Positions 1 to 9,519 of a stretch of DNA of 64,000 bases are shown here, one piece after another (position 1 is the first letter of the stretch; every line of letters starts with the position of its first letter). The DNA lies in contig JAPZTS010000011.1 of the NCBI GenBank assembly GCA_027533185.1, forward strand, positions 165,952 to 229,951, in the 5' to 3' direction. The notes under the pieces are model-generated. The model was not told where the DNA came from. It saw only the letters and a list, made by a program, of their open reading frames with translations, and ran no database searches. Source of the stretch: Leptospira sp. (GTDB lineage: Bacteria; Spirochaetota; Leptospiria; Leptospirales; Leptospiraceae). A program made the translations under genes and the position numbers.

Positions 1-736
1 CAGCTATTAGTCCAAATTTATTTTTGATGCTAGATTTTTCGAGTAAGGTGAATAACTTATATTTACTTTCAAAATAGTCCTCCATAGTTTTATGGAAGTC
101 TAAGTGGTCTTGCGTAAGATTTGTAAATCCAACTCCAGTAAACTCAATTCCCGAAACTCTTCCTAATTTCAATCCATGGGAACTAACTTCCATAAACACA
201 TACTCGACGCCTGCTTGAAGCATCTCTTTGAGTAAGAGATTTAAACTCGATGCATCGGGTGTTGTGTAGTTCGATTCTAAAATCCGATCGTCAATTTGAA
301 TTTGAACTGTACCAATTAGACCTGCCTTTTTTCCACAATATTTTGCAATATGGAACAGAATAAAGCTGAGTGATGTTTTCCCATTTGTCCCTGTTACACC
401 AATTATCTTCAGTTTTTTACTCGGATAGCCGCAAAGTATACTTGCGATTTTACCATACGAGTCTTCCAGAGCATTTTCTGATTCTAGTATATTCGGAAAT
501 TCTTGAATACTAGGCAGTTTAAGATTTTTTTTCGAAAGAAGAATCGTTTCGACTTTTTTCGAAATCGCCATTTTAAGATATTCCTCTTGTTTACTTTCCG
601 TATCTTCCGGAATTACAAAGATATCTTTTTCAGATAATTTCCGACTATCAGCCCAGATATAGTTTACATCAGAAAAGGCATCCCCTTTTACTACTCGGAT
701 CTCTGGAATTTTTTTAATGAGTTCTGCTATCTTCAA
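1..736 (-). CDS. murE: UDP-N-acetylmuramyl-tripeptide ligase MurE, N-terminal part (runs off left edge)
   Basis: Cytoplasmic Mur ligase that adds the third amino acid, normally meso-diaminopimelate, to UDP-MurNAc-dipeptide. Only about 245 N-terminal residues are present; the C-terminal domain lies beyond base 1. Visible in order are the ATP-binding loop GVTGTNGKTS (about residues 113-122), then TTPD, SSHGL and NLTQDHLDFH, which together are typical of MurE rather than MurC/D/F. I start it at TTG (736-734), which shares bases with the TGA of the ftsL-like gene upstream (TTGA overlap) and follows AGGAAG by about 8 nt. The overlap implies translational coupling with rsmH-ftsL. No ftsI lies between ftsL and murE. 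Confidence 0.93.
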   Translation of the reverse strand, partial: MKIAELIKKIPEIRVVKGDAFSDVNYIWADSRKLSEKDIFVIPEDTESKQEEYLKMAISKKVETILLSKKNLKLPSIQEFPNILESENALEDSYGKIASILCGYPSKKLKIIGVTGTNGKTSLSFILFHIAKYCGKKAGLIGTVQIQIDDRILESNYTTPDASSLNLLLKEMLQAGVEYVFMEVSSHGLKLGRVSGIEFTGVGFTNLTQDHLDFHKTMEDYFESKYKLFTLLEKSSIKNKFGLIA

Positions 737-1080
737 AGGGAACTTCCTGGCTCTTTTTTTGGTATAGGTGGCAACTCAACAGTAACCGTTCGATTGCCGA
801 GGCTTATGGGTAAAAACTGGTAGGTTTTGCGGTATAAGGTCTCAATTCTTTCGGCAGACGTAAAAGAAACGATACCAATCTTAAGCTCATCATTTTTACG
901 TTTCAACTCATCTTTTGTTTGATTCAATTCGTGAATGGATCTTAGCAACCTGGATTTTTCCAATCCCTGCCATACAATGATAAATAAAAATAGATAAAAA
1001 GGAAAAAGGACAAATAGGGCCTGAATCTGTCTCGCCACAGAAAACAAAACTAATTTAAACGTACCCAATCGGAATTTCAT
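733..1080 (-). CDS. ftsL: FtsL-like single-pass division protein
   Basis: Small 115-residue protein with one membrane helix (about residues 18-38), followed by a charged coiled-coil stretch (about 42-70) and a short periplasmic tail containing SAERIE, the pattern of FtsL, which bridges FtsB/FtsQ and the septal synthase. FtsL sequences diverge strongly, so the call rests on size, topology, coiled coil and position directly after rsmH (6 nt gap). It overlaps the murE start by four bases. A generic septum-initiator-like membrane protein is the alternative. Confidence 0.7.
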   Translation of the reverse strand: MKFRLGTFKLVLFSVARQIQALFVLFPFYLFLFIIVWQGLEKSRLLRSIHELNQTKDELKRKNDELKIGIVSFTSAERIETLYRKTYQFLPISLGNRTVTVELPPIPKKEPGSSL

Positions 1081-1086
1081 CTTACT

Positions 1087-2001
1087 TCAATATCGGTCCA
1101 AAACACGTTGAATCACTCTCAATTTTGCGGATCGAGATGCCCTATTTTGCCGGATCTCTTCTTCTGTTGGGAGGATAGGTTTTTTCGTGAGGATATTGAA
1201 CGGACCCTCTTCTTTCAAAGATCGGAAACTCCACTTCACAACTCGGTCTTCCAGTGAGTGGAAAGAGATGCAGACAAAAACTCCGCCAGGGGAAAGCAGA
1301 TTACTGATCTGGTGGATCCCTTTTTTTGCATGTTCTAATTCTTCGTTCACTTCTATTCGTAACGCTTGGAAAATTCTTGTCGCGGGATGACTGTCTTTCG
1401 GCCAAAATTTCCGAGGGATTGAAGCTTCCACAAGTTTGGCGAGATCTACATTGGTTTCAAATTTTTTCTTATGTCGAGTTTGCACGATGTTATTTGCAAC
1501 CTTTAACGCCCATCGTTCTTCTCCATACTCCCAAAAGACTTTTTTCAGATGTAAGATGGAGCTATAATTTACAACATCAGCCGCAGTTTTGTTTCCAAAG
1601 TTTGGTTCCAATCTCATATCCAAAGGTTCCTCATTCTTAAAGGTAAAACCGCGGCCCGAATGCAAAAAATGGAAGAGAGAAACACCGAGGTCAACCAAGG
1701 CGCCGTCCAGACCTGGACATCCAAGCGACTGAAGAAAATTTTGGTCTATTTCACTAAAATTCATTTGAAACGGAAAGATTCGGGGAGAATCACCTAAGAC
1801 AGCCTTTGCACGTGCTAACATCGTATGGTCTCGGTCGATTAGAATCAGTTTGGCATCTGGAAAGGTTTCCAAAATCAACTTGGAATGCCCCCCTTCGCCA
1901 GCAGTTCCATCTAAGATCCATTTGGGGTCAGGATTCTCTATCTTTTGTAAAGAAGATATGACTTCGTTTGGTAGAACAGGGATATGTGGGCTGAGATTCA
2001 C
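1087..2001 (-). CDS. rsmH: 16S rRNA (cytosine1402-N4)-methyltransferase RsmH (MraW)
   Basis: S-adenosylmethionine-dependent enzyme that N4-methylates C1402 in the ribosomal P site. The 304 residues match the family length. The SAM loop [10 protein letters not shown] sits at about residues 31-40, LVDLGVS near 105, [15 protein letters not shown] near 205-220 and the family signature FHSLEDR near 247. It heads the leftward cluster rsmH-ftsL-murE. There is no mraZ upstream; instead a HIT-family gene diverges across a 72-bp gap that must hold the promoters for both directions. Confidence 0.95.
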   Translation of the reverse strand: MNLSPHIPVLPNEVISSLQKIENPDPKWILDGTAGEGGHSKLILETFPDAKLILIDRDHTMLARAKAVLGDSPRIFPFQMNFSEIDQNFLQSLGCPGLDGALVDLGVSLFHFLHSGRGFTFKNEEPLDMRLEPNFGNKTAADVVNYSSILHLKKVFWEYGEERWALKVANNIVQTRHKKKFETNVDLAKLVEASIPRKFWPKDSHPATRIFQALRIEVNEELEHAKKGIHQISNLLSPGGVFVCISFHSLEDRVVKWSFRSLKEEGPFNILTKKPILPTEEEIRQNRASRSAKLRVIQRVLDRY

Positions 2002-2073
2002 GATTTACTTTCTTTGTGTATTTCTATCAAAATCCTTGCAATCCTAAATTCCTTTACAGAAGCTACTGAAGAG

Positions 2074-2586
2074 ATGAGTTCTTTTGACGAGCATTCGCAT
2101 AGGAAAAACCTATTTAGCGTAGGTAAACTAGGATACGCGAAAGGCGATCGACCGAACGTAGAATGTATCCTTTGTGGGGTTAAAGAGAAGAACGAAATCG
2201 TTCCTAACTTGACCATTGCGGAAACCGAACTATCCATTGTTTCTGTCAATTTGTTTCCTTACAACCCAGGCCATATTATCATTTTTCCAAAACGCCATAT
2301 TATCAATTATCTAGAATTGACCGAAGAAGAAAGTCTGGATATCCACAGACTGACTCAAAAGACAATGAGGATTTTGGAGGCGGAATGGAGGGTCCAAGGG
2401 TTTAACATAGGTTATAACCTTGGCAAAAATAGTGGGGGTTCTATTCCCCATATCCATGAACATATAGTTCCGAGGTTTCCCAATGAAGCTGGTTTCCTTG
2501 ATGTTATTTCCAATACCCGAATCGTAATCTATGAGCCTTATAAGATGTTGGAAGATCTAAAACTTCTTTGGGACAAAAAAGATTAA
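2074..2586 (+). CDS. HIT-family nucleotide hydrolase/phosphorylase
   Basis: About 170 residues with the histidine triad HIHEHIV in its C-terminal half, the HxHxHxx active site of enzymes acting on nucleoside phosphates. The ECILC segment near the N-terminus and overall shape resemble Ap4A-phosphorylase-like HIT proteins, so dinucleoside polyphosphate breakdown is a reasonable inference but not shown. I use ATG 2074 (MSSFDEH); an in-frame ATG at 1984 would run the protein back into the rsmH divergence region and adds only residues unlike HIT proteins. Its stop overlaps the stop of cheR on the opposite strand by four bases. Confidence 0.85.
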   Translation: MSSFDEHSHRKNLFSVGKLGYAKGDRPNVECILCGVKEKNEIVPNLTIAETELSIVSVNLFPYNPGHIIIFPKRHIINYLELTEEESLDIHRLTQKTMRILEAEWRVQGFNIGYNLGKNSGGSIPHIHEHIVPRFPNEAGFLDVISNTRIVIYEPYKMLEDLKLLWDKKD

Positions 2587-3440
2587 ACTTTCTTATGATA
2601 GATTGTGTGCCCCAAAAACTTGAAACTATCTGAAATGCCAAACATTGTTTCGGAATGACCAAGTATCAAGTAGCCCTTCGGCTTTAGCATTTCTTCAAAC
2701 CTTGAAAACAATGTTTTTTGAGTTGGTTTGTCGAAATAGATAACTACATTACGACAAAAAATCAAATCCAACTTTTCGGTAATAGGAAATGGGTAATGTA
2801 AAAGATTGATTTGTTTGAAATCAACGAGTGCCTTGAGATGGGGTTTTGCTTCATAGTGCAATTGGTCCTTGATCATTTGTTTGTTGAAGTGTTTGGATTT
2901 TAGGATTTCCGAAACAGGCTCCAATCGATCCTCCCTGTAGACTCCAAGTTTGGCGGTATTCAAAACTTGGGTATCGATATCTGAAGCGTAGATTTTACAA
3001 TTCCAGTCTTTTTTTGTTTGAAAGTAGTCATAAACTGTAATCGCAATGGAATACGGTTCTTCTCCTGTAGAAGATGCAGAACACCAAATCCGAAGAGTCT
3101 TTTGTGTTCCTGATTTTGCGTTTTCTTCCAGCATAGGAAAGAAATCATTTTTCAAAAATTCGAAATGGTGGTTTTCTCTGAAAAAATCTGTTTTATTTGT
3201 TGTGATGCGATTGATGAGCTCTTGCATCTCCTCGCTTGCAAACTTTGGATCTTTTTTCAAACGAGAAACGTATTCTTCATACGATGGGAGAGATAGCTGT
3301 CTGAGTCTGGCATTGAGACGCGACTGCACCATAATTTTTTTATGAGGAGCAAGAAAGATGCCTGCTTGTTTGTAAACAAGATCCTTGATAAAGTCGAATT
3401 CAGGATCTCCGATCGTGTTAAAAGCGCTTTTAAAGTCCAA
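2583..3440 (-). CDS. cheR: Chemotaxis glutamate methyltransferase CheR
   Basis: Methylates glutamates of chemoreceptors using SAM. It shows the helical CheR N-domain, [10 protein letters not shown], the SAM motif [13 protein letters not shown], the DIDTQVL adenine-contact region, and the segment [14 protein letters not shown]. No cheA, cheB or receptor gene is nearby, so it is an orphan cheR here. An ATG at 3476 lacks a ribosome site, whereas TTG at 3440 is preceded by GAGGGGG with 5 nt spacing; the same arrangement serves two other TTG genes in this window, so I prefer TTG and a 285-residue product. The longer form adds 12 residues. Confidence 0.9.
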   Translation of the reverse strand: MDFKSAFNTIGDPEFDFIKDLVYKQAGIFLAPHKKIMVQSRLNARLRQLSLPSYEEYVSRLKKDPKFASEEMQELINRITTNKTDFFRENHHFEFLKNDFFPMLEENAKSGTQKTLRIWCSASSTGEEPYSIAITVYDYFQTKKDWNCKIYASDIDTQVLNTAKLGVYREDRLEPVSEILKSKHFNKQMIKDQLHYEAKPHLKALVDFKQINLLHYPFPITEKLDLIFCRNVVIYFDKPTQKTLFSRFEEMLKPKGYLILGHSETMFGISDSFKFLGHTIYHKKV

Positions 3441-3511
3441 AAATTCCCCCTCAAGTATTCGACATGGGTTTCTCATTCTGACAAGCTGTTTTTTGAGGAT
3501 AGGTAGAGAAT

Positions 3512-4258
3512 ATGAAAATCGGACTCGTAAAACACCTCAATGCTAGACCCTTAACTTTATTCTTTGAAAACAATAAGGATTATGAACCCGTTTACGATAA
3601 CCCTAGTGTCTTAGTTGAAGAGTTAAAGTTAGGAAAACTAGATTGTGCCCTGATTTCATCCATTGAATGCGAAAGGAATAAAAACCTTTTGGACTACACT
3701 CAAGTTGTTGGGGTATGCGCAAGGGACTTCGTCCGTTCAGTCCTCTACTTTCAAAATAAAAACGAATCCTACCCTCCGGAAATGGTTTACACGGACCTTG
3801 GTTCTCGCACCAGTGTGGCCCTGCTCCAATGTTTGTTTTATTTGGAGACGGGGAAAAAGATTCAAGTTTTACCAACCAATGCAATAGAAATCTCAGAACG
3901 TTTGGAGAAAAAACAAGGTAGTCATCTTTTATTCGGTGACCACGCTCTCCTTCAAAAATCGACACCTGGTTATCAGGTTCGAGATTTAGCACACTGGTGG
4001 AACCAGTTAACAGGTTTGCATTTTTGTTTTGCATTTTGGGCTTTTCCAAAAGGCAAACCTTGGCAGGATTCTATTTTTATAGATGCCCTTACGTATGGAA
4101 TGAGTCAGTTGGAGGCTATCATTGAAACAGAAACAAGGCTTCCACACCAAGTAGTGGATAGATATTTAAAACAAGAATTGCACTTTATACCAGATGAATC
4201 TAACTTAAAAGGGTTTGATAAATACATAGAAGTATGTAGAGAGTTAGAATTAATTTGA
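3512..4258 (+). CDS. mqnA: Chorismate dehydratase MqnA (futalosine menaquinone pathway)
   Basis: Converts chorismate to 3-[(1-carboxyvinyl)oxy]benzoate, the first step of the futalosine route to menaquinone. The 248-residue protein has the periplasmic-binding-protein-like fold signatures of the family: N-terminal [20 protein letters not shown], a [12 protein letters not shown] substrate loop, GDHALL and [20 protein letters not shown]. It has no signal peptide, as expected for a cytoplasmic enzyme. It stands alone between cheR (divergent) and a convergent lipoprotein gene, but mqnC of the same pathway lies 34 kb downstream in this window. Confidence 0.9.
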   Translation: MKIGLVKHLNARPLTLFFENNKDYEPVYDNPSVLVEELKLGKLDCALISSIECERNKNLLDYTQVVGVCARDFVRSVLYFQNKNESYPPEMVYTDLGSRTSVALLQCLFYLETGKKIQVLPTNAIEISERLEKKQGSHLLFGDHALLQKSTPGYQVRDLAHWWNQLTGLHFCFAFWAFPKGKPWQDSIFIDALTYGMSQLEAIIETETRLPHQVVDRYLKQELHFIPDESNLKGFDKYIEVCRELELI

Positions 4259-4282
4259 ATCACCCAACTCTCGCTATGCGAA

Positions 4283-4933
4283 TTAGAAAAAACGGATCCG
4301 AAACTCCCAATTTTTGGAATCAGGATTTTCTAAACTATCCTGAAGTGGGATTTGATAAACCAAATTTCCAAGACCCACGGAACCCCTATTGGAACTGCAC
4401 TCAGAATCTTTGGGGAAGAGAACCCGGAACTGTATCCTTCCGTCTCGTAGCAAACGTGCGGTCTCGGAAATGATCTTCCGTTCCCCAACATTGGCCTCCA
4501 AAATACCGTTATCTGTTAGGTTGGGAAATTCTCGTTTAATAGTAACCGTTTTAGATTTGGCTTTTAGACTAAACCCCCCCAAAAGTACGCCTTCTAATTC
4601 AGAAGGATCTTCAAAATCAATTTTGTAAGAAACCTTCGCCTTACGTTTGAAGTAAGGATCCGTAATTTCATTCTTTTCCAATTCGCGAAAAGTAAAATCA
4701 CGTATAACGATATTTATATTCGCTTTCTTTTTGAGTTTCGATAGAATTTCTTCTTTAGAAGTTGGTAAAAACCGAATGAGGGATTCAGAAGAATCTTTTT
4801 TTAAAGGAACTGTATAAGCAATCTCAATTGTACCAGAGTTAGCCTTTCTAAAAAGTAAGGTTTCCTCATACTCAAAACAACCATAGAATAAGAATACGAT
4901 GGGGAATAAAAAAAAGCCTAAAGACTTGTGCAC
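4283..4933 (-). CDS. Putative lipoprotein, function unknown
   Basis: A 216-residue protein with a hydrophobic leader ending in LFYGC, a spirochaete-type lipobox with Cys19 as predicted lipidation site. The mature part is mixed charged sequence with likely beta strands and no motif I recognise. It probably sits at the periplasmic side of the inner membrane or in the outer membrane. Its 3' end faces mqnA 24 bases away. The gap to the amt stop codon upstream is short (38 bases), so it may be co-transcribed as the last gene of the phosphatase-amt operon. Confidence 0.8.
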   Translation of the reverse strand: MHKSLGFFLFPIVFLFYGCFEYEETLLFRKANSGTIEIAYTVPLKKDSSESLIRFLPTSKEEILSKLKKKANINIVIRDFTFRELEKNEITDPYFKRKAKVSYKIDFEDPSELEGVLLGGFSLKAKSKTVTIKREFPNLTDNGILEANVGERKIISETARLLRDGRIQFRVLFPKDSECSSNRGSVGLGNLVYQIPLQDSLENPDSKNWEFRIRFF

Positions 4934-4971
4934 TCTCTAGGCTTCGCAAGGTATCAGGATAGGGTCAAGGA

Positions 4972-6402
4972 CTATTTCGAAACAGGATATGCTTCGTTTC
5001 CATGTTCCAATATATCGAGTCCCAGCAATTCCTCTTCTTCGGAAACCCGAATTCCCACCAGTTTATTCAGGATATAGAATAGTAGAAAACTAACTCCAAA
5101 AGCCCATACAAATGCCACGGCTACCCCTATCGCTTGAGCAATCAATTGCTCAATTCCACCACCATAGAATAGACCTGTATCCAAATTGAAGAGACCAACG
5201 GAAAGCGTACCCCAAGCACCACAGACACCGTGAACCGAAACTGCTCCCACTGGATCATCTATTTTAACCTTATCGAAAAGTAAAACAGATACTATGACCA
5301 AAATCCCAGCAACCAACCCTATCAGAACAGCTCCCAAAATACTTACATTGTCACAAGGTGCCGTAATCGCAACCAATCCGGCTAGACCACCATTGAGCGT
5401 GAGCCCGATTTCTGGTTTCTTAAACAGAAACCAAGTTAAGACCATTGCTCCCAAGGCGCCCGCGCTTGCCGCCATATGTGTTACCACCGCAATTCGAGCA
5501 AATGCTCCATCCTCAATGGAAGTCGTTGAACCAGGGTTAAACCCAAACCAACCAAACCAAAGAATGAAAACCCCAAGTGCCGCCATTGACATATTATGCC
5601 CTAAAATTGGGTATACCCTCCCATCTGGTTGGAACTTACCGAGTCTAGGACCAACTACAATAGCTCCAGCAAGACCCGCCCAGGCACCTACACTGTGTAC
5701 GACGGTCGACCCTGCAAAATCCAAAAAGTTCCTGCCGTTTTCACCACCACCAATGTTCAACGTTTCCAAAAATCCGCTGGACTTACCTAGGAGTCCTGCC
5801 CATGCAAAACTGCCAAAAATCGGATAGATAAAGGCCGTGATAATCACAGAAAAAACTAAATAGACGGGAAACTTTGTCCGTTCTGCCATAGCTCCCGAAA
5901 CAATTGTTGCTGCTGTTGCGGCAAAAACGATTTGAAACATAAAGAAAGTATAGTTTCCCGGATCCATCATTCCATCTTCCGCATTCAAAAGGTTTTCCGC
6001 CAAATTTGGCGCGCCAACCCCCAACCCGATCAAGATTTGTGGCCCAAACATGATCGAAAAACCAACGAGCCAAAACGCGATGGCCCCAACCGTGAGGTCT
6101 GAAAAGTTTTTCATCAGGATGTTTACCGCATTCTTCGCGCGAGTGAAACCCGCTTCTACATAAGCAAAACCAGCCTGCATAAAAAACACAAGAAATGCCG
6201 CGATACAGGTCCAAACCCAATTCGCTTCGTCCTTAGCTTTTTTTATCTCTGCCTTACTTTCTTCAAATCCTTGCTTTAGGACCTGGAGTTCTTTTGTTAA
6301 AGTCTCCAAATCCATACTTTGTTTGGACGTTTCCTCGGACGATAGACCGAAGAAACAACCAAACAAAAGTAAGATTGTAATTTGTTTCCATAACAGGTTC
6401 AT
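4972..6402 (-). CDS. amt: Ammonium transporter (Amt/MEP/Rh family)
   Basis: Inner-membrane ammonium channel, 476 residues. After a cleavable-looking leader (1-21) comes a charged coiled-coil segment (about 31-60) absent from E. coli AmtB, then the helical core starting NWVWTCIAAFLVFFMQAGFA. The twin pore histidines appear as H236 (VVHSVGAWAGL) and H391 (VSVHGVCGAWGT); MFQIVFAATAATIVSGAMAER matches the family. The start ATG follows AAAGGA by about 7 nt. It begins 10 bases after the stop of a SpoIIE-type phosphatase, suggesting one transcript. No glnK/PII gene is adjacent, which is unusual for amt loci. Confidence 0.95.
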   Translation of the reverse strand: MNLLWKQITILLLFGCFFGLSSEETSKQSMDLETLTKELQVLKQGFEESKAEIKKAKDEANWVWTCIAAFLVFFMQAGFAYVEAGFTRAKNAVNILMKNFSDLTVGAIAFWLVGFSIMFGPQILIGLGVGAPNLAENLLNAEDGMMDPGNYTFFMFQIVFAATAATIVSGAMAERTKFPVYLVFSVIITAFIYPIFGSFAWAGLLGKSSGFLETLNIGGGENGRNFLDFAGSTVVHSVGAWAGLAGAIVVGPRLGKFQPDGRVYPILGHNMSMAALGVFILWFGWFGFNPGSTTSIEDGAFARIAVVTHMAASAGALGAMVLTWFLFKKPEIGLTLNGGLAGLVAITAPCDNVSILGAVLIGLVAGILVIVSVLLFDKVKIDDPVGAVSVHGVCGAWGTLSVGLFNLDTGLFYGGGIEQLIAQAIGVAVAFVWAFGVSFLLFYILNKLVGIRVSEEEELLGLDILEHGNEAYPVSK

Positions 6403-6412
6403 TGGTATTCCT

Positions 6413-8233
6413 TTAGCTCGCTCTCTGTGCTAGGGACTCTAACTTAACAAGCGAGGCTTTGAGTTCTATATTTTGCGGTGTATTTTTTACACCTTGTTGT
6501 AAGACCTTTATCGCTTTTGGTTTCGCATTTTCTTTTAAGTAACACTGTGCAAGGAGAATACTTGCTTTGGCAAAACTGTGATCGCTTGACAGTGCCATTT
6601 TGAGGGCTCTCTTGGCTTCGGAAATCATTCCGGCTTTATAATAGGCTCTTCCCATCATAAAATGAGAACTTGCAGTATTATCTCCAGATGTTTTAAGATA
6701 CTCTTCTAGGAACCGAATGGACTCCTTATAAGCACCATCTCGGTAGTACATCTTTCCTAGGAACATCAGATTTTCTTTCAGAGAAGGATCTATCGAAAAT
6801 GCCTTAAGGGCCTGCGCGTATGCATCTTCTGACTTCAACTTCGCATTGGAAGCCTTCGCCATTTGGATGTAGTGATTTGCTTCTGGAATAGAATCCCCGC
6901 AATATAGGAACAAGTAGGACAGATCATCTCCGTTTGGTGTTTGCCCTTGGTAATCTCTAAATCTAGTGAGAAAATTCGTAGATAATTTTTTCAGATCTAC
7001 CTTTCCTCTACCTTCGATGATTAATTTTTCCCTCTCATCTTGTAGCCAAGTTTGAATCCTTTCTACACCAACTTCCTCTTTCGATGAGTTTCTCTGCTCA
7101 CTAAAACCGTCTGATATCAACAGCAAAAAATCTCCAGGTTCCAACCGACCTTGTTTTTCCTCGTAATCTGCTTTTCGAACTGGCAGAATTCCGAGTGGCA
7201 CGCCTTTGGTATCATACGAAACAAAACTATCATCAGCCGACTTGTAATGTAACATTCTCTGGTGGCCTGCATTTACATAGCCAAAGGTATAGTCACTAAA
7301 AATCCGGACCATAAAGGCAGTAAAGTATGTAGATTCCGGCAGTTGTTCTCTTAAATTTTCTCCGAGCTCTTCCATAATCTCCGTAAGTCCAAGCCCCGCC
7401 ATCACTGATCTACGGAATTGGTGGTGGATTGCCATTGTTACCAAAGCTGCAGGGATTCCGTGTCCCGATACGTCGATATTTATAGCTGTTAAAGAATGTC
7501 CTTGTCGAACAATATCAACCAAATCACCACTAACCTCCGCCATAGGCTCATAATGCGAAGCAAAGTACACTCCGTTCCAAGCGCTTAAATCTTGTGGTAG
7601 GATTTGACTCTGGACATTTCGCCCCATTTTCAAGTCCCATTCCAACTGATTTAAAATCGCGGCCTCTCGTGCCCTTGCTGTTACTAGACCTTCGATCAAT
7701 CGGACTCCATACAAAGCTAATGCCAATTGTGAGGTGAGTGCTTCTAAGATTTCGAGATCATCCGTAATATAAAAATTTTCTCTATCACTTTCAACGGCAA
7801 GTGTCCCGAGTATATCATCTTTTTGCATGATAGGAACACACATAACGGAACGAGTCTTTTCACCTTCATCAAAAAAGTCAGGGGACCGCGTTAGGTCGTT
7901 AACGATCACAGACTTTTTAGTCTCAAAAACAGTCCCACTGTAACCTTCGCCGGAAACCAAATTCCGTCTGGGAGGCTCTGTCTCTTTTACAAATTTTACG
8001 GGTACTAAAAATTCCCCATCCCAAAGTCTAAGGGTTGTATTGTCCGACTCAAAAATTTCCTGACAAATTAGAATGACCTTTTGGAAGAGCTGCTCTTCCC
8101 GGTCAAGATTTGCAAATTCTTTGGAAATATAAAGAAGGATCGCAATTTTATCTTTGTCTGTGAGCCCTCCTACAACCTTGTTCTGGCCTCGGAAGTTCAC
8201 GAGCATACGTTTCGATACTTTGAAATCAACCAT
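6413..8233 (-). CDS. GAF - SpoIIE (PP2C-type) phosphatase - TPR protein
   Basis: A 606-residue cytoplasmic signalling protein. A GAF domain lies at about 35-190, a SpoIIE/RsbU serine phosphatase domain at about 225-425 (metal-binding motifs SGDLVDI, NIDVSGHGIPAAL, LISDGFSEQ and NGDDLSY), and TPR repeats at about 480-600. Relatives dephosphorylate anti-sigma-antagonist proteins, so a role in a partner-switch cascade is likely; its partner is not in the window. AAAGG precedes the ATG by about 8 nt. Amt follows 10 bases downstream, linking the phosphatase to nitrogen uptake by position only. Confidence 0.9.
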   Translation of the reverse strand: MVDFKVSKRMLVNFRGQNKVVGGLTDKDKIAILLYISKEFANLDREEQLFQKVILICQEIFESDNTTLRLWDGEFLVPVKFVKETEPPRRNLVSGEGYSGTVFETKKSVIVNDLTRSPDFFDEGEKTRSVMCVPIMQKDDILGTLAVESDRENFYITDDLEILEALTSQLALALYGVRLIEGLVTARAREAAILNQLEWDLKMGRNVQSQILPQDLSAWNGVYFASHYEPMAEVSGDLVDIVRQGHSLTAINIDVSGHGIPAALVTMAIHHQFRRSVMAGLGLTEIMEELGENLREQLPESTYFTAFMVRIFSDYTFGYVNAGHQRMLHYKSADDSFVSYDTKGVPLGILPVRKADYEEKQGRLEPGDFLLLISDGFSEQRNSSKEEVGVERIQTWLQDEREKLIIEGRGKVDLKKLSTNFLTRFRDYQGQTPNGDDLSYLFLYCGDSIPEANHYIQMAKASNAKLKSEDAYAQALKAFSIDPSLKENLMFLGKMYYRDGAYKESIRFLEEYLKTSGDNTASSHFMMGRAYYKAGMISEAKRALKMALSSDHSFAKASILLAQCYLKENAKPKAIKVLQQGVKNTPQNIELKASLVKLESLAQRAS

Positions 8234-8370
8234 AATGGATACCTTTGTCTTATGCAGTGCAAAATTCGTACCTAGGGAAAACCAGATGATAAACAGAGGG
8301 TATTATCCTGAATTTCTCTACAAAATGTGTAAATATTAAACATTGATTTATGTAGCATAGGGAATGGTCA

Positions 8371-8399
8371 GCAATTTGCTTATTTGGCAGGCAAATTGC
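8371..8399. repeat. 9-bp inverted repeat at the 3' end of the outer-membrane protein gene
   Basis: GCAATTTGC at 8371-8379 and GCAAATTGC at 8391-8399 are perfect reverse complements around an 11-base spacer that contains the stop codon of the leftward gene. Neither side is followed by a T-run, so this is a possible transcript-end stabilising hairpin rather than a clear intrinsic terminator. Confidence 0.4.
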
Positions 8400-9408
8400 C
8401 AAATTGGCTTTGGAGTTGAAACCCAAACCGAGATTCTGCTCCTTCTTCTTCTGAAACCCCAAAGCCAACCCTTTGTAGGCTAACTGCATAGAAATAACCA
8501 GGTCCGAGCGTCTCTGGAAAGAATCCGCCAGCGACACCAATAGAACCACCATATAGCTGTTTGATGCCGCGCTCCGAAGTCGGTTTGCCCTCTGTGCCAA
8601 ATCCACCTAATACTTGCAGATGTTTCCGGTTGCCATAACTCGTTCCAATGTTGTAGGTGTACATAGTGTCCACTGGATACCTTGGTATTTCGTTATTTTT
8701 GTTCAGATCAAAATAAGCTCTTTCCCAGAATGTACGGATGCCTTCCACATAAAATTGCAAAGTTTCATTAACTTCATATGCCAATCCAACCATCACTCTC
8801 TCAGGAAGCCTTTCCACTAGTTTTTCAGAACCAAGATATTTGTCATAACGGTAACTACCTGGTGATTCTAAAACCAGTCCAAACTTAAAATTTTGCAAAT
8901 GATAACTGACATGAGTAGATACATTCCAAGAATAAGAAGAATAACCGCCAGGCCGACCAGAAATTCCGGGTCCGATTGCGATTCCGAGTGACAGCTGATT
9001 TGTGATGGATTTACTTAAAAATCCCTGAATTGCATAGTTATTAAATTTTGAATCGATTGGAAAGGCACGTTGGTAAACTGGTTTTCCGCGGAAACCAAAG
9101 CCCCATGTTTCTCCCATTTGGAAATACGATCCCGCAGATAAAAGTGCAGCACCCGAAGTTTGGCTCGCATACGAACCTGATGTTCCGAAATCTAGATAAT
9201 TTTGTCTATTTCGATTGATAAAGGCAACATTCCCGTACAAAGATCCCATTGGGTCGGAAACAGCAGTTCCCTTCGAAAACAAGGCAGCCAAATAGGGAGA
9301 TCCATTCGCTTCGTCATAACCTTGGAATTGAGCCAAAATTGGAATTTGGAAAAAAAAATAGAAAAGAATTCCAAGGGCGAATATTCGTTTTCGGAAAGGA
9401 AAACCCAT
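8380..9408 (-). CDS. Outer-membrane beta-barrel protein, FadL/PorV-like
   Basis: Secreted protein with an N-terminal hydrophobic leader (FALGILFYFFFQIPILAQ) and then alternating-polarity strands rich in Gly, Tyr, Phe and Ser, with repeated turns such as LGIAIGPGISGRPGGYSSYS. The length (about 342 residues) and strand pattern suit a 14-strand-type outer-membrane barrel similar to FadL or the PorV/UPF0164 group; substrate unknown. I take ATG 9408; an upstream in-frame TTG at 9432 is possible but neither has a good ribosome site. Divergent from the small gene at 9520 with about 110 bases between. Confidence 0.75.
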   Translation of the reverse strand: MGFPFRKRIFALGILFYFFFQIPILAQFQGYDEANGSPYLAALFSKGTAVSDPMGSLYGNVAFINRNRQNYLDFGTSGSYASQTSGAALLSAGSYFQMGETWGFGFRGKPVYQRAFPIDSKFNNYAIQGFLSKSITNQLSLGIAIGPGISGRPGGYSSYSWNVSTHVSYHLQNFKFGLVLESPGSYRYDKYLGSEKLVERLPERVMVGLAYEVNETLQFYVEGIRTFWERAYFDLNKNNEIPRYPVDTMYTYNIGTSYGNRKHLQVLGGFGTEGKPTSERGIKQLYGGSIGVAGGFFPETLGPGYFYAVSLQRVGFGVSEEEGAESRFGFQLQSQFGNLPAK

Positions 9409-9519
9409 AGGAACAGGTTGGCTAAATCGCAAAGAATTGAAAAGGGATTTCGCAATCGCTTCCTTTTTTTAACTGACTTTGCCAGCGAAGGCGAGATTCT
9501 ATCCAGGATGACAAGACCG

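Noticed and set aside
3603..4049. 148-codon frame antisense to mqnA
   Set aside because: Opposite a clear mqnA gene, without homology-like motifs or start context.
5294..5827. 177-codon frame antisense to amt
   Set aside because: Lies inside the conserved membrane core of amt and is rich in residues expected from complementing hydrophobic codons.
4972..6402. Amt N-terminal extension as a fused second protein
   Set aside because: It is a leader plus a short coiled coil only, continuous with the channel, and too short to be a separate domain.
8250..8606. 118-codon frame overlapping the barrel-protein gene on the same strand
   Set aside because: Out of frame with the barrel gene, no leader, and it runs through the inverted repeat at 8371-8399; the barrel protein explains this sequence.
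9202..9519. Upstream extension of the small gene at 9520
   Set aside because: The frame is open back to 9202 but is opposite the N-terminus of the barrel gene, and the encoded sequence has no family character.
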